Assembly (NCBI GenBank): GCA_002633005.1
Contig: NMRA01000614.1
Coordinates: 76,974 to 140,973 of the forward strand
Length of the DNA stretch: 64,000 nucleotides
Direction: 5' to 3'
Source: Phoronis australis
Lineage: Eukaryota; Phoronida; Phoronidae
Positions 36,986 to 48,479 of the stretch are shown one piece after another. The position numbers were made by a program, and so were the translations under genes. Position 1 is the first letter of the stretch. Every line of letters starts with the position of its first letter. The notes under the pieces are model-generated. The model saw only the letters and a program-made list of their open reading frames with translations. It did no database searches and had not been told where the DNA came from.

Positions 36986-38350
36986 CAATGTTTATATAGT
37001 TATTTAGGTTGTGCTAATGGTCATTTAATCCGATAATTCAGCATTAAAAGGTTTGGAACATCCATATGTGCGTTTCTCGAAACGTTAATAACTTTACCGT
37101 ATTTCACCGCAACGCTCTAATATAGCTAGATTCAGTTCTTTCTACATACTGGGTCTGATAGTATTTATAGATCATGACGGTGTTGTAACAGGTAGGGAGC
37201 GTGATAAACAGGGTTAAAGTAACTTTCTCGTAAGATTAATGTTTTAAGGAATTGCTACGACCCCCCCCTCCCCCCAACCTGTCCTATGGACACGGCCAAA
37301 ACGCCATTGGCGTGTCGTTTGAGGGGCTCTGTACGCGGACATTCTTCGTTCAAAACTGGAAGAATCGTCAACTGTGAATACGCGTGATTAGACTTTCCTC
37401 GTGGGCGTTACCGCAAACCAAATCGCAACCATTCCACCTAAATTTGGCGTAGTTATTTCCATAACTCTAGAAACTAAAGCATTGTATCCTCTCTGGCTTT
37501 ATCACTTCGAGTATCAGTGCTGCACACCTGCTTAACCTAACCTCTCAAACTCTCGCCATTGATTTCCTGAACACAATCTGGCATGCTTTGTGTAAACTAC
37601 GGTAATGTGTTTCGGCATTTGAAGGATTAGACGTCTCGATTAACTATTAGGGGTTTATCTTTTGCTCGGAGAATCGTTACTCATGTTCTAAGTTGTTATG
37701 ATACAATCATAAACTGGTCGTCACAGAGCAAACACTGAAAAGCGATCCAATTATGTGGGAATTGCAGCTGCCAACCTCGCCGAGAGGGGGCAGCACAAAC
37801 GGGGGTACCTGTCTAGTACGTCCCAGCTTGTTTCTGTTGCTCTAACTATAACCGCCAAAACCACACACATATAAGGAGGTCAGAAGAAATGATATTTGTA
37901 GTCACTTTGTGGGCTGCCGGGAATCTACTAATCAATCCTACATGGGGCGAAACTTGCGGCGACTGGCGATGACGTTGGTGACGAATGGATTACCGTACCG
38001 TGGCTCCACCTATTTTAATAAGATTAAATTAGCACTATCACGTATCGCTACCTATTGAGTCGAATTAGAACTATCTCTCTCATTGCCAAGTCGGCTAGAT
38101 GCCAACATCATTTCACAATTGACTATCGAACGAGACCAAATGTAAGAGGGTGTTCTTGTCTGCAGCAAAGTTTGCCGGGGTTCGATACGGTTTTCATTTA
38201 TCGTTAGATTTTTTTAAATTTTGATATTTTATGGTTTAATCTTTTCCTTTAGAGGGACTCATCGTTCTATTCGAGAACCTTGTCTTAAATTCTCAAGAGA
38301 CTGGTCTCAAACGGATTTTGAAGTTCTATGCTTAGTCTCTATTGTTGTAG
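36986..38350. other. unassigned DNA with C-rich run
   Basis: A C8-T-C6 run at 37261-37276 is the only compositional feature. No gene found. Confidence 0.4.
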
Positions 38351-38400
38351 ACTCAGGCCCGTAGCCAGGGGGTTCGGGGGGGTTCAATCGAACTACCAAC
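38351..38400 (+). mobile_element. possible transposon terminus
   Basis: GGCCCGTAGCCAGGGGGTTC followed by a further G run resembles common ends of animal non-autonomous DNA elements. No partner terminus was located, so this is only a suggestion. Confidence 0.25.
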
Positions 38401-40440
38401 TGAGCGATTGTTGCAGTCATTCAACACCCAATTGACGGGGTTTCCTCGGGATTCCCCAGTGTACACATAGGCTGAGCAATCGAAACAAAAAATGTGCTAA
38501 TTAGCGAAGAATGAGTTGTTTTAAAACTACGAAAAGTACACAAATACATGTCGTCACTTAAAACATATTTTAGACATGAAAACAATTTTAATCATTGGGC
38601 TCATTTGTTGGCTTAAAAATCGTATTTAGAATTAATTTGCGTCTAACTATTTTGTGCCACATAAAACTCATAAAACCAACTCAAACAATAGCACAGGTTA
38701 TGAAATTGCGCACTAACAGAAATTGCTTGGGTATAATTAATACGATACTGCAGTTCCAAGCTTATAACTTTCTGTGGGAATTTTAGAATATTGTATTTCA
38801 ACTTTGAAATTTAAACATCCACACGACGCACTAATTCATTCAGTATGCGGACTCACGAAATGTCGCACATATGACATTTGTTGGTTTTCTCTTAGTCGGG
38901 TATAGCCTCGATCCAGTCTCCATCCAGCTCACAGTTGGCTTCGTGCGAGCCGAATATACAGTCAAGTAACTGACTGTATTGGAAAGTTATGTGTGTTGAC
39001 CAGACCGATAGGTGTCGCATCAGTGCTACTCTTTACGTGAACCAATGCCGGCGTGGACAGTGAGATTACAAATGTGTTGTCGTTACACCGCAGATATCTA
39101 CATGCAGTTAAACGTAAAAGAGAATTGTTGTTACGGGGGGAGACAATCTGTACCCTTGTTGAAAGGGTTAACCTGCGTTTAAAATTGCTTGATACTGTCT
39201 CAGTCTCTGAGCACTATTAGTAGTCAAGCCGGGGTATCAGCCGGGATCCTATCTGGCAGCTAGTTGGCAAGCCAGAGATGAAATGCACAATAGAGCTTAT
39301 AGCTATCCATTGAGGTCTGACTTTCAGTTATTTTCCTGAATCAGCTGATTGCTCATTTCTATTAGACAGGCCGGGGTAAACATTAGCTTCACATCACTAT
39401 CGAACATCAAACGAGCACGACAGCAGTGTGTTCCTTCTCTGCAACCTTTTTTGCCATCAAATTTAACTTCACACTGTCACTTCTACGTCCCAGTTATATC
39501 ACAAACACCTTTGGGTGGGGAATTCGTTGTTTTTGAAATACGACAATTACAAATGTTTGTGAATTTATTGATTACAAGATTGAAGCATGGTTTGTTTCCC
39601 TAAGTCCGAATTTCTGTACTCCGATATCGATAAGTCAACTAAGTTTTTAGATGTTGCTTTCACAGCAGTCAATATTATGCGACCTTCCTGCACTAGCATT
39701 TGATGGATTATGGTATCTATAGATTTCCCCGCTGACATGTCGCGACAATTTCCTAGCATAATTTTCCTACCGACGTTACATCGGAGATAAGGTTCCAACA
39801 ATGTTTAGTTAACCCAGTTCAGGAAAATGAGGAAAACAGACGAATCCTCGTGTTATTTCTATTTTGAAACTCAATATCTAATATCGTACAGTCTATTAGC
39901 GATATACTGTTCTTCAATGTTCTCTTTGAAATTTGAAAATGCCTTTCTAAAACACATGGCGCTAGAAATGTGCAACAGTTATGAAAAATAATTTTTGTGA
40001 ATTCATTGAAGATTCTGTGTTTCATTAATTGCATGATATCCCATAGATACAGCTTTAGGGTTACTTGGAGTCCGGCGCAGTGCCCTTTTTGGGGGGTACG
40101 TGGACATTCCTTGGAAAATAGTAGTTGACCCTACCCTTGTAACACTCAAGAATCGCCAAGGACAAGCAGTCCTATGCTTAAAACGGATCTTTCCCTTTGA
40201 TTTATGGACCCGTTTCAAAACGGTGTGCACATTCAGTCCCACCAGAAGGCAGATTTGTCATCATTTGAATGATGGTCAGACGTCTATATATCTTGTCGTC
40301 CAACCCCAAATCAGACTGTATATCAGGCATCTTACCGTGGGAACCTACAATCCGAAGACGTGATTTGTCGTTGTCTGTCCCTGGTGTACGGTAAGCGCAA
40401 TGGTACATCCGATTTATGTCCAGTATAAATCGAAATTATT
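38401..40440. other. unassigned non-coding DNA
   Basis: No supported gene or repeat. Confidence 0.4.
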
Positions 40441-40804
40441 TCACTTGCTGTGGATAATTTAGTCAGGAATTCATCCAAAATTATTCATCTTTATATATCA
40501 TAATTAATTGGACCTTAAGTACCGTTTCATACAATTTCATTCTTCATTAAAAATTCAGAATTCAGTAACATTTACGAAAAAATTGATAAACCACTCCAAG
40601 TCTATGTCCGAAATTTGCAGATAAAAGTTTTCTGATAGATAAAAATAGGCAAACATCTATCAGGTAGCTTTGAAATGTACTGTGCATAGCTCACATTGGT
40701 TGCAATATAGGACTTTCCATAAAAGTTTAGAGACAAACTCTTTTCTTCTGAAAGTAAAAGTTAGTGATCCTGATACATGTAGAGTACATTACCGTAAACA
40801 AGAG
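40441..40804 (+). repeat. family C repeat, copy 1 (365 bp)
   Basis: Clear direct counterpart of 57650-57989. It shares GTGGATAATT, ATTCATCCAAAATTAT, CCGAAATTTGCAGATAAA, a TAGCTTTGAAATGTAC segment, GACTTTCCATAAA, GAAAGTAAAAGTTAGTGATC and CTGATACATGTAG in order, with identity perhaps around 80% by eye. The similarity stops abruptly on both sides. No ORF; class unknown. Confidence 0.8.
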
Positions 40805-43330
40805 GTACACCGCCCCAAGTACGCGCGTAAACGATAGTCAACAAAATTTCCAAAACAATATGCAAATTTGTTGCGGTTTTTTGCTCATTAGTGGTCAATG
40901 CTCAGGTGACCATATGGGCCCGCATCTAATACAGCGTACACCTACAGTGTAGCGAAGGTAAACTTGCTGTCTGAGTTTTCATAAGTGAACGTTCGTAAGA
41001 GTTTTGATTTGATTTGTTGCCTAAAAGATATCTCAAACCTTGCTCACAAAAATTGGACACTTTTACAATATCTCACATACGTCCAGCAAAATACCTTATC
41101 TTCAAATTCGAAATATATGCCGTGTTGCGAGAAATAAAGATTTCGAAGAACCACCTTGGAACCCCACAACCGCTTTGAAATATGGTTTACTACTTATCGG
41201 ATGTCAAAGGTCATATAGGGCTGTCACTCAAATCGAATCTCCCGCCAGGTACAGAGCAACTTCGTTTGTATACCCTCAATCCTTTCATTCACTGAGGGCG
41301 CCATAACACTGCGTCAACGACATGTACATATGATAGAACGATGCCAGGGAAAACGAAGACAAAACGTAGGTTTGATCCTGAGATAGTTGTGTGTCTACAT
41401 GCATACGACCGTTGAGAACGAATGCTACTAGTCGCCTCACGCCTCTGTGACTTAGTGTTCACCTACACAGCAAGTTGTGAAAAGCAATTAATTTAACATT
41501 TCGTTGTTTCGATCTCATTCTCACGACGTGCTTTAACCGCCGGTCTGATTTCTCTATCCATTTCGTACTTGGTTTTCACACCAGTGTCAAAGCGCGTGGT
41601 ACAGTATATCTAACAATGAACTGTTGACCTGGTTTAAAGTGGACCACAATGCACCAGCTTGACCCACTTAATATGCTGACTCCACCTCTGACCTAGTTGG
41701 AATCTGGATTGGAGATCGACTTGGTTTAAATTTCCAAATTTAAAATTTATTCAACAAAAATGCTGCTAGGATTTGTCATATAAATCCTTAATTTTTGCGT
41801 AATGTAACAAAGACTTCATTCTATTTTATACAAAAAATATCATACGTTTTGCGAGTCGATTTGTCATAGAAATCAAACGAAAAGGCTAATCGAAAATTTC
41901 TAACAATTTTTTTTGAGGTAAGTAGTGAACTTTTCATTTAAAAAGGGGTCATTATAATCGACCAAGGGGTTACTTTGCTATGAGTGTACCTTTCTTAAAC
42001 ATGGAATTTTGACTTAAAAAAGGTGTTAATATAATAATGATAATAATGACACATAAATATAAAACATATTTTTATATTCCCTGATATTTTTTCTTTCAGA
42101 AAATATGTACATTCACTAGTTGAAAAGCCTATTTTTATATACGGGTTAGAATGGGGAACACTCAGTAAGGTTTGAGATAACCTTAACAGTGAATTGTACC
42201 AATATTCACTGCGTTCGGAGAGCTCTGTTCGCCCTTGATGACTGATTATGTTTCATCGGCCAGAATATGAGGCATTTAAGTATCAGTACAAGACAAAAGT
42301 AATCAGACTAAATACCGCTTCCCGATCTTGACGGCTAATTCTGTTAACGTCAAAAATGACAGGTAATGACAGTTAATTCGCCAAAATTCTAATTACGAAA
42401 TGGCTTAGCCACTTTACTTACTTGCCTGTTCATAACCCTTAATTCTCGGTCATGAGGAAAGACTTTACTCTGATGATGAATTCAGCGTCCGCCCAGCCGT
42501 CATCTATGACGGGGAATTCCGGGGGTCATTTTGTCTGAATACTTTTAGCTTGTACTTGTAATAATAGCAATGCTTAAATTACTGGTAAGACGGTCGACAG
42601 AACCCTGTGCCGATAAGCTATATACATGACAACAAGAACAAATCTAATGTTGACGTTGTTAAGGATACAGTGAAAATGCTTTTGGGCTTACCTATCGGTC
42701 AACAATAAAAGTCGGCTGGTCTCGTATGCCGTGATCCCTTGAGCACGAGTATTGAATGTAATTTCATTTGATAATACTGGGTGATTTCCACAGTAGGTTA
42801 TTTTTGTTTGCTTTTGCGATATTCAAGTAGTTTGTCGAAAAAAATGAAACAGCAACGAAAGTAGTCCAGCAGCTCCATTGTGTTTGTTCGTGGGCGGAGA
42901 AGTGACCGCCTGTTGGATAAAGTGTGCTAGAGCACGGTTGGTGCGACCGCGAGCAAATAAAAGGTCCACTAGACGGAGAAAGTCTTCCGGGAAAGGGTAA
43001 TATGTGTCAGCGAGAGGGGATCTGTGCACGCGAAAGAAAAATTTTGTGCAAGGAACTTTAGGTGCGCTGTCTTGCAAAAGAAATGATTCCAATCGATTAT
43101 CAAATAAGGCGTGGCAACATTTTTTGTTTCCGCCATGAAATGGTGCTCACAGTCGGTAATTAATTTTTTGGTGTTTAAAGCCTAACTTCAACGGAATTTT
43201 GTTATTTTAGATGTATTGGTCTAACCAGATAGTCCCACCACAGCCTTAGTAAAATAAGATAACGCAAGTTCAATCACGCAAATTTAAGCCCGTCAAATGA
43301 TAGGTGAAGCTGCCTGTTCGTGCCATGTTG
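40805..43330. other. unassigned non-coding DNA
   Basis: Nothing supported in this stretch. Confidence 0.4.
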
Positions 43331-43439
43331 CGTCACCGCGAGATCCCAGCACAAACAAAAAAGGGGTTTGAATAGAACACCATTGCGTGAGGGTGTTATT
43401 CGCAGTTGTTTGAATTAAAAGGTGATTCTCGCGGTGACG
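43331..43439. repeat. 109-bp inverted-repeat element
   Basis: Perfect 13-bp arms CGTCACCGCGAGA (43331-43343) and TCTCGCGGTGACG (43427-43439). The interior includes a second small hairpin (AACACC/GGTGTT). CpG-rich ends on an AT-rich interior suggest a tiny MITE, but no target duplication was found. Confidence 0.55.
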
Positions 43440-44027
43440 TAGACAAAATCAAGCCAATACGCCTAACAGATCGTTTCATTTGACAATTTATGGCATTAGT
43501 AGGCTCAGAGCGATGCTCTTAACATACTGTAGGAACTAAATTTACAGGTGTTGGCGTTCAAGATAGGCTTTAATTTTTTCTTAACTTGAACTTGCATACA
43601 AAAAATCTTGAAATGTTTCTATCCGTCTGCCCGGACTTACATGTATCGTTCGATAATCCACACATCAGAAGTCTTAAAGCCAGGGCGGTGCACTATCAGG
43701 TGATCATTAGCGCTTAACTAAATCACAAGTGCGATGTTGTAAACATCAACAGAAGAAGAAGCGGTATTACCGGTATTAGATTTACAACATCTGTGGGTAA
43801 ACAGTGACCAGCGTGTGGGAAAGCTAAACCAGTGATGGCATGGGGTAAGCGAGCACTCGCTTCGATAATCTAAATCCAAACACCTAAACACGAAGAGGCA
43901 AGCTGTTCATCAGGAGTACGCGTGGCTATTATGAGTTTCAGGTGAGGAAGGCATGCAACTTTTTATCTCCATTTGAGCCATGCTGTGCATCACAGTAGGT
44001 CCTGTGTCGAATGCAAACCTGGCGCGT

Positions 44028-44165
44028 GTTCAGTAGACGCGAGGACCTTCGGTAGGACCTAGCTAAAACCTAGTCAAAGTCACGTGTTCTCTTTAAAATA
44101 CACGGCAATATCTCACGTAATCTCGCGAAGTCTTGCTTTTTAGCGAGGCCCTAGAGTTACTGAAC
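44028..44165 (-). mobile_element. short TIR element (MITE), family A
   Basis: Read on the minus strand it runs from GTTCAGTAACTCTAGGGCC through GCAAGACTTCGCGAGATTAC, GTGAGATATTGCCGTGTATT and ACACGTGACTTTGACTAGG to GGTCCTCGCGTCTACTGAAC. It is very similar to the 51.3 kb copy. Flanking CTGGCGC (outside one end) and GGGAGGCAG (outside the other) also recur around that copy, so the full element is about 157-162 bp with ends beyond the GTTCAGTA repeats. Confidence 0.8.
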
Positions 44166-44644
44166 GGGAGGCAGGCTATCGTATTATAGATATGCATGCT
44201 ATAGAATTGTTGTGATTGGTTTGACAAATATCTTCCAATGAGACAACGCATGATGACTCCGGACATCCAGTCAACGTAATATATTGAACGCGGACACGTA
44301 AAACAATTGTGAGACACACGACTGGTATTTTCTGCATTTTGCTATTTTCGTGTGGGTATTCAGAGAATTAAAGTAACTCGAAACGTTGCACCGTGCATAA
44401 ACTCCGTCATAGGCTTAGCTTTAAGATATTCTGGGTTCTCCCATTCCGTGAGACTTCTCTTTAACCTTCTAAAGCATAATTGTTGCCACGAAGTAAATGT
44501 TATGTAGGACCTCATCGGCAAGTCTTTACAGTCAGCCAAACACCTACAAAACTGTGAAATTTAACTCAAAAAAATCAGTATTTTCTGATAGTGGAAAGCA
44601 TATACAACACGATATTTGCCTTTGTGCCAACCTACCATTGATTG

Positions 44645-45020
44645 GGTAACGCGATCACGTGTTTTTAGTAAAATTGAATAAAACAGAAAGGTGCGTTTTT
44701 ACCAAAGCAACGGTTTCAAACAACGTTACCGAAATTCATTTGGTATAAATGTTCAAAATGAAATCTCAAAAAACGCTGTTACAATTTTCTAAATTGTCAT
44801 TTCGTTTTCAGTCGATGCATTACAATCATAAAAGTCCTATTTTTGATAGCACTCTTGCAAAAAGTGAATCATTCTAAAAACTCCTAATGGCGTTTTGGAT
44901 ACCAGTGCTAAAGCGAAGTACCAGCAAGTTTCGTTTGAATCCGATCAATTATATCTGAGTGATATGATGTTCCGAAGCTAGCCGACTTTGGTCTTTTTCC
45001 TTTGAACCTACCTAACCAGA
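44645..45020 (+). repeat. 350-bp interspersed repeat, family B, copy 5
   Basis: Contains GATCACGTG, CAACGGTTTCAAACAACG, TCAAAATGAAATCTCAAAAA, CATAAAAGTCCTAT, GTTTGAATCCGATCAATT and GATATGATGTTCCGAAG, as in the other family members. Confidence 0.75.
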
Positions 45021-45664
45021 GAAATGCTGGACCGTTGCAACACAGTAAAGACCATGTTATCGTATCAAGCCTAGTATATTTCCATGAAACGGGCCACGGC
45101 GTATTTTTATGACTCACGGCATATTGATGGACATCCCTTATAGTCAATTCATTACCGTGCTCTCGCATACTCGAGTTTACCACGTACTCAATCCATTAAT
45201 CGGATATATAGTTGCGTCTGCACTACTCAAACACGGATAAGTGGTTTAGCTCGAACAAAGTCCACATTTCGCGTTCGGTTACTTTCAATGAGCGAACAAC
45301 TCTCCCGGGATATATCAGTTCCTGCGAAAACCTATCTAAAAGAATGTTTCACAAATGAACCCATAATGTTCCTCGTTGGGTGCTGGTGTTAATTGGAAAA
45401 CCATGTTCTCAAACTGGCATGGCCGAGAGTATGTTAGTAATGGTTTACATTGGGCATAATATTACCGCTGGGGACAGTAATCAATGTAACGATTTTAGCT
45501 TGTTCTTTAACATAAGTTTATTTTTATAAATAAACTCATTTTATAAAGAAAACCTTCCACATTAATTGTGATCCAATGGTCCATGTGTAAATACTGTTAG
45601 GGGAAGTATACACGTCGGTTTATTCGCTGATACAATCTGTAGACGAAAGACACTCGCGAGTAGA

Positions 45665-46072
45665 CCTGGGCCGGTCTCCAATCTTTTTACTCGAAATGGA
45701 ACTCGAAATTAGGTTTGGCATTTTCTACTCTACTTTTGGGCGAACTCAAGATAAGTGTCTATTATTCTATGCTCGAGTACACAATAACTTTCGTAGATGA
45801 TTTATTGCCCTTAGTTCACAGTTTGTAAACCCAATGTTAAAGCAATAAGGTCGAGTTTGAACTCGAAATTTCGAGTTTTTACTCGAGTTTGTAGCACGAA
45901 TGTAAGGGTCTTCAAGGGCAAACTTGAACTAGAAACTCCTATGCATAAACTATAATGTATTCGAGCACAGTCTGATACCCAATTATCTTAAGTTCGCACA
46001 AAAGGAGCAGAGAAATTGCCAAAAATAGTTTCGAGTTCGTTTCGAGTACAAAGATTAGAGACCGGGCCCTGG
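45665..46072. mobile_element. 408-bp foldback (long-TIR) element
   Basis: The two halves are inverted copies over at least 150 bp: the left end CCTGGGCCGGTCTCCAATCT mirrors the right end AGATTAGAGACCGGGCCCTGG. Matching then continues inward through ACTCGAAA, CGAACTC and ATGCTCGAGTACA blocks. The centre (about 45852-45896) is a cluster of TCGAGTTT/AACTCGA repeats, including the perfect palindrome CTCGAAATTTCGAG. No ORF and no clear target duplication, so it is a foldback-type MITE of unknown superfamily. Confidence 0.8.
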
Positions 46073-47950
46073 TGTGATCACAAGCTTCGCTTGTAGTGTA
46101 TGGCTTTACTTCGCGACGATTTGCGTATTCAAGCTTTTCCCGCTGAAAAAATGAAACTACAAATTTGCTTACCCTTGAAAATTGTTTTGCTTTAAGTTTA
46201 AACTTGTAAACTAGAAACCACTGAAAGCTCTAAACAGGAATCCAATTCCTTAGCTTTATGTGTTCCACTCATCGAGTATTTCTGATTACTGACTTTCTTT
46301 GGTGTACATGTACTGCGAACAAATAAGCTCAAAATTTTCGCCGACATCTCCTCGAATCCCATATTACAGGATAGAATGAAAATTGAACCTGACTTTCAAT
46401 AAAATCCGATTGATTTTTCATCAATTAGGCACGCCAAACCATATCCTCATGTCTGCTAATCCCGTATTTATTAAAACACCGGTCAATTTCGTCCCCTATT
46501 ATTACGCACTTCGCTTGATTGTGTTTCGCTCATTTGCGCGAGCACATCTTGATATAGATCGAACAAGATCGTTTCTACTTCAAAGTCAAACCAATGTGTT
46601 TTCAAGTGCCCTTATAGACTTTGAACTGAAGTACTTGTGCGTGTAGAACGTTTAAATCGCGCTGTGGATTTAATTGGCGCACCTTAAGCTAAACCAACTT
46701 CCCAGGTGAGTGGACGGATTGTTTGGTATTTTTACTTTATTCTACATTGCTCTATTTACGGCACGTTTCTGAAAATTGTTTTGAATAATTTCTGTGAAAA
46801 TATATGCGTCAGTTTCAAAAATATAGACACTAGCGGAAATTCTAAATAATTTAAACACAAAACTCCCTTCTAATGATGATTTTGGCCTGATGTGCACGTG
46901 AAATGTACTCAGGTCAACGCATATTTCTTAACTTTCTGGTACCCCAAATCTAAGTTTGGGCCTATGTTCAAAAATAGGGGGCCTCTCAGACGATAATCCA
47001 TCATAAATGAGATCGTTATGGGTGTTTGCATTGTTGAAAATGTACTCCCGAAATGCGACGTGACGCACGAAAAGGACATCTGAAACAATTCATCGAATAG
47101 ACGACTGACTGTAACGGCAAATAAAGTCTTTAAATATGGTGCTGCGGTATTGGCACTCATTGACACCGTTCATGATGGAAAACCCTGAAAAATAGTGTTG
47201 TTCCAAATGCAAGCCCATAAAAATGGTTATTTATGAACAGGTTACAAATCTACTAATACCGATAGTGTAAGAAATAAATCTCTATGTGATTAAAACGACA
47301 CAATCGGTTCTGAAGGCCGAGAAAATAATTTTGGCTTATTTTGAGTGGGTTGACTTCTTGAAATTATTAGCTTTGACCAGAAATTTAAAACAACAAAACC
47401 TATTGTGTTTTTCTCATTTTGTTCTAAGTCGTCGATTCCTAACAAACCACCTTCAATCAAAGTCAACTGCCAGGTGTCGTGGAAAGGGCCGACGGGCGTT
47501 GTGTAGTGCTGATAATAGTCGATGATAGGCGGATGCGTTTGCATGTCTCTCTCACGTTCAGAAGTAGCTTGACACTCGTGATTACTTTTGATTGATTTTA
47601 ATTGTAAAATTTGAAATTGTTTTTGAAAAGCATCTGTTCTTTCCAGTTTTGACTAACTAACCGATCGAATCCGTCGCGAGGCCTTAAAATGTTTGAATAA
47701 TCTCGGCCAGCCGTAGTGATGATACAAAGTTCGCCTTCCTAAATGGCCAGATACGTTTTGAAAACCCGATAATCTCACAATTACAAGTGCTGACAAGAGC
47801 AGTTTTTGGGTTTGCAACCATTAAGACTGCAGTGCTGTTAAGCATCACGCCTAAAATAACTTGTTGGGCAAAATAAACTCGCGAGTAAGGCGGTACTTGA
47901 AGGTCACGTGGCAAAACAGCTGGTGTAGTCGAGGGTTACTGGTCACTTCA
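46073..47950. other. unassigned non-coding DNA
   Basis: Several short open frames, none with a recognised product. Confidence 0.4.
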
Positions 47951-48214
47951 TAAATATATGCGTAGACGTAGATGGGCTTGCTTTAGTGGGGTACGAACAA
48001 CCCTCCCCCTCGATCCCAGTTACGACTTAACTTCCTCCCAGTTTCACAAGCACGCCAGTTTTACCGCCCCGCCCCCCTTGTCCTCCAGTCGACTCACGTT
48101 TACCGTCAATTTCTCCACTGTCGCTTCAGAAGGCCCGTAGGAGGCTAAACGTTATTGGGAAGAGGGTACAAACTAAAGTCGGATTCCTCGGCTATCGCCA
48201 CCACTTCATTCCCC

Positions 48215-48372
48215 CAGGTCGTCGGTGATGTCGCACCTACTTCACCACAGGAGCGCGAACTTAGAGGGAGAGGTGCAAACCACTTGGAGGAAGCTGCCGG
48301 AAACTTGGGCACACTTGCTTCAAAACAATGTCGCGAGAAATGGTTGCTTTTAGACTTGAAGCGATTATACGT
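48215..48372 (+). CDS. weak exon candidate, unknown protein
   Basis: A strong acceptor (ACTTCATTCCCCCAG, ending about 48218) opens a frame with protein-like content: GDVAPTSPQERELRGRGA, then EEAAGNL and a basic/leucine-rich stretch. It runs open to 48472. A clear donor is lacking (only TTGTG|GTAGGA-like near 48379). Other CAG acceptors in pyrimidine-rich context precede it at about 48050-48130. No family recognised; could be chance. Confidence 0.15.
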
Positions 48373-48479
48373 GGTTGTGGTAGGATTTTTAACTTGTAGA
48401 GGAGTAACTGTATTGCACGAATTTCACTATATTAGGGTGCCAAGCAGATGTCCTGCCAAAACTATTCTTTAGGAGGTAT

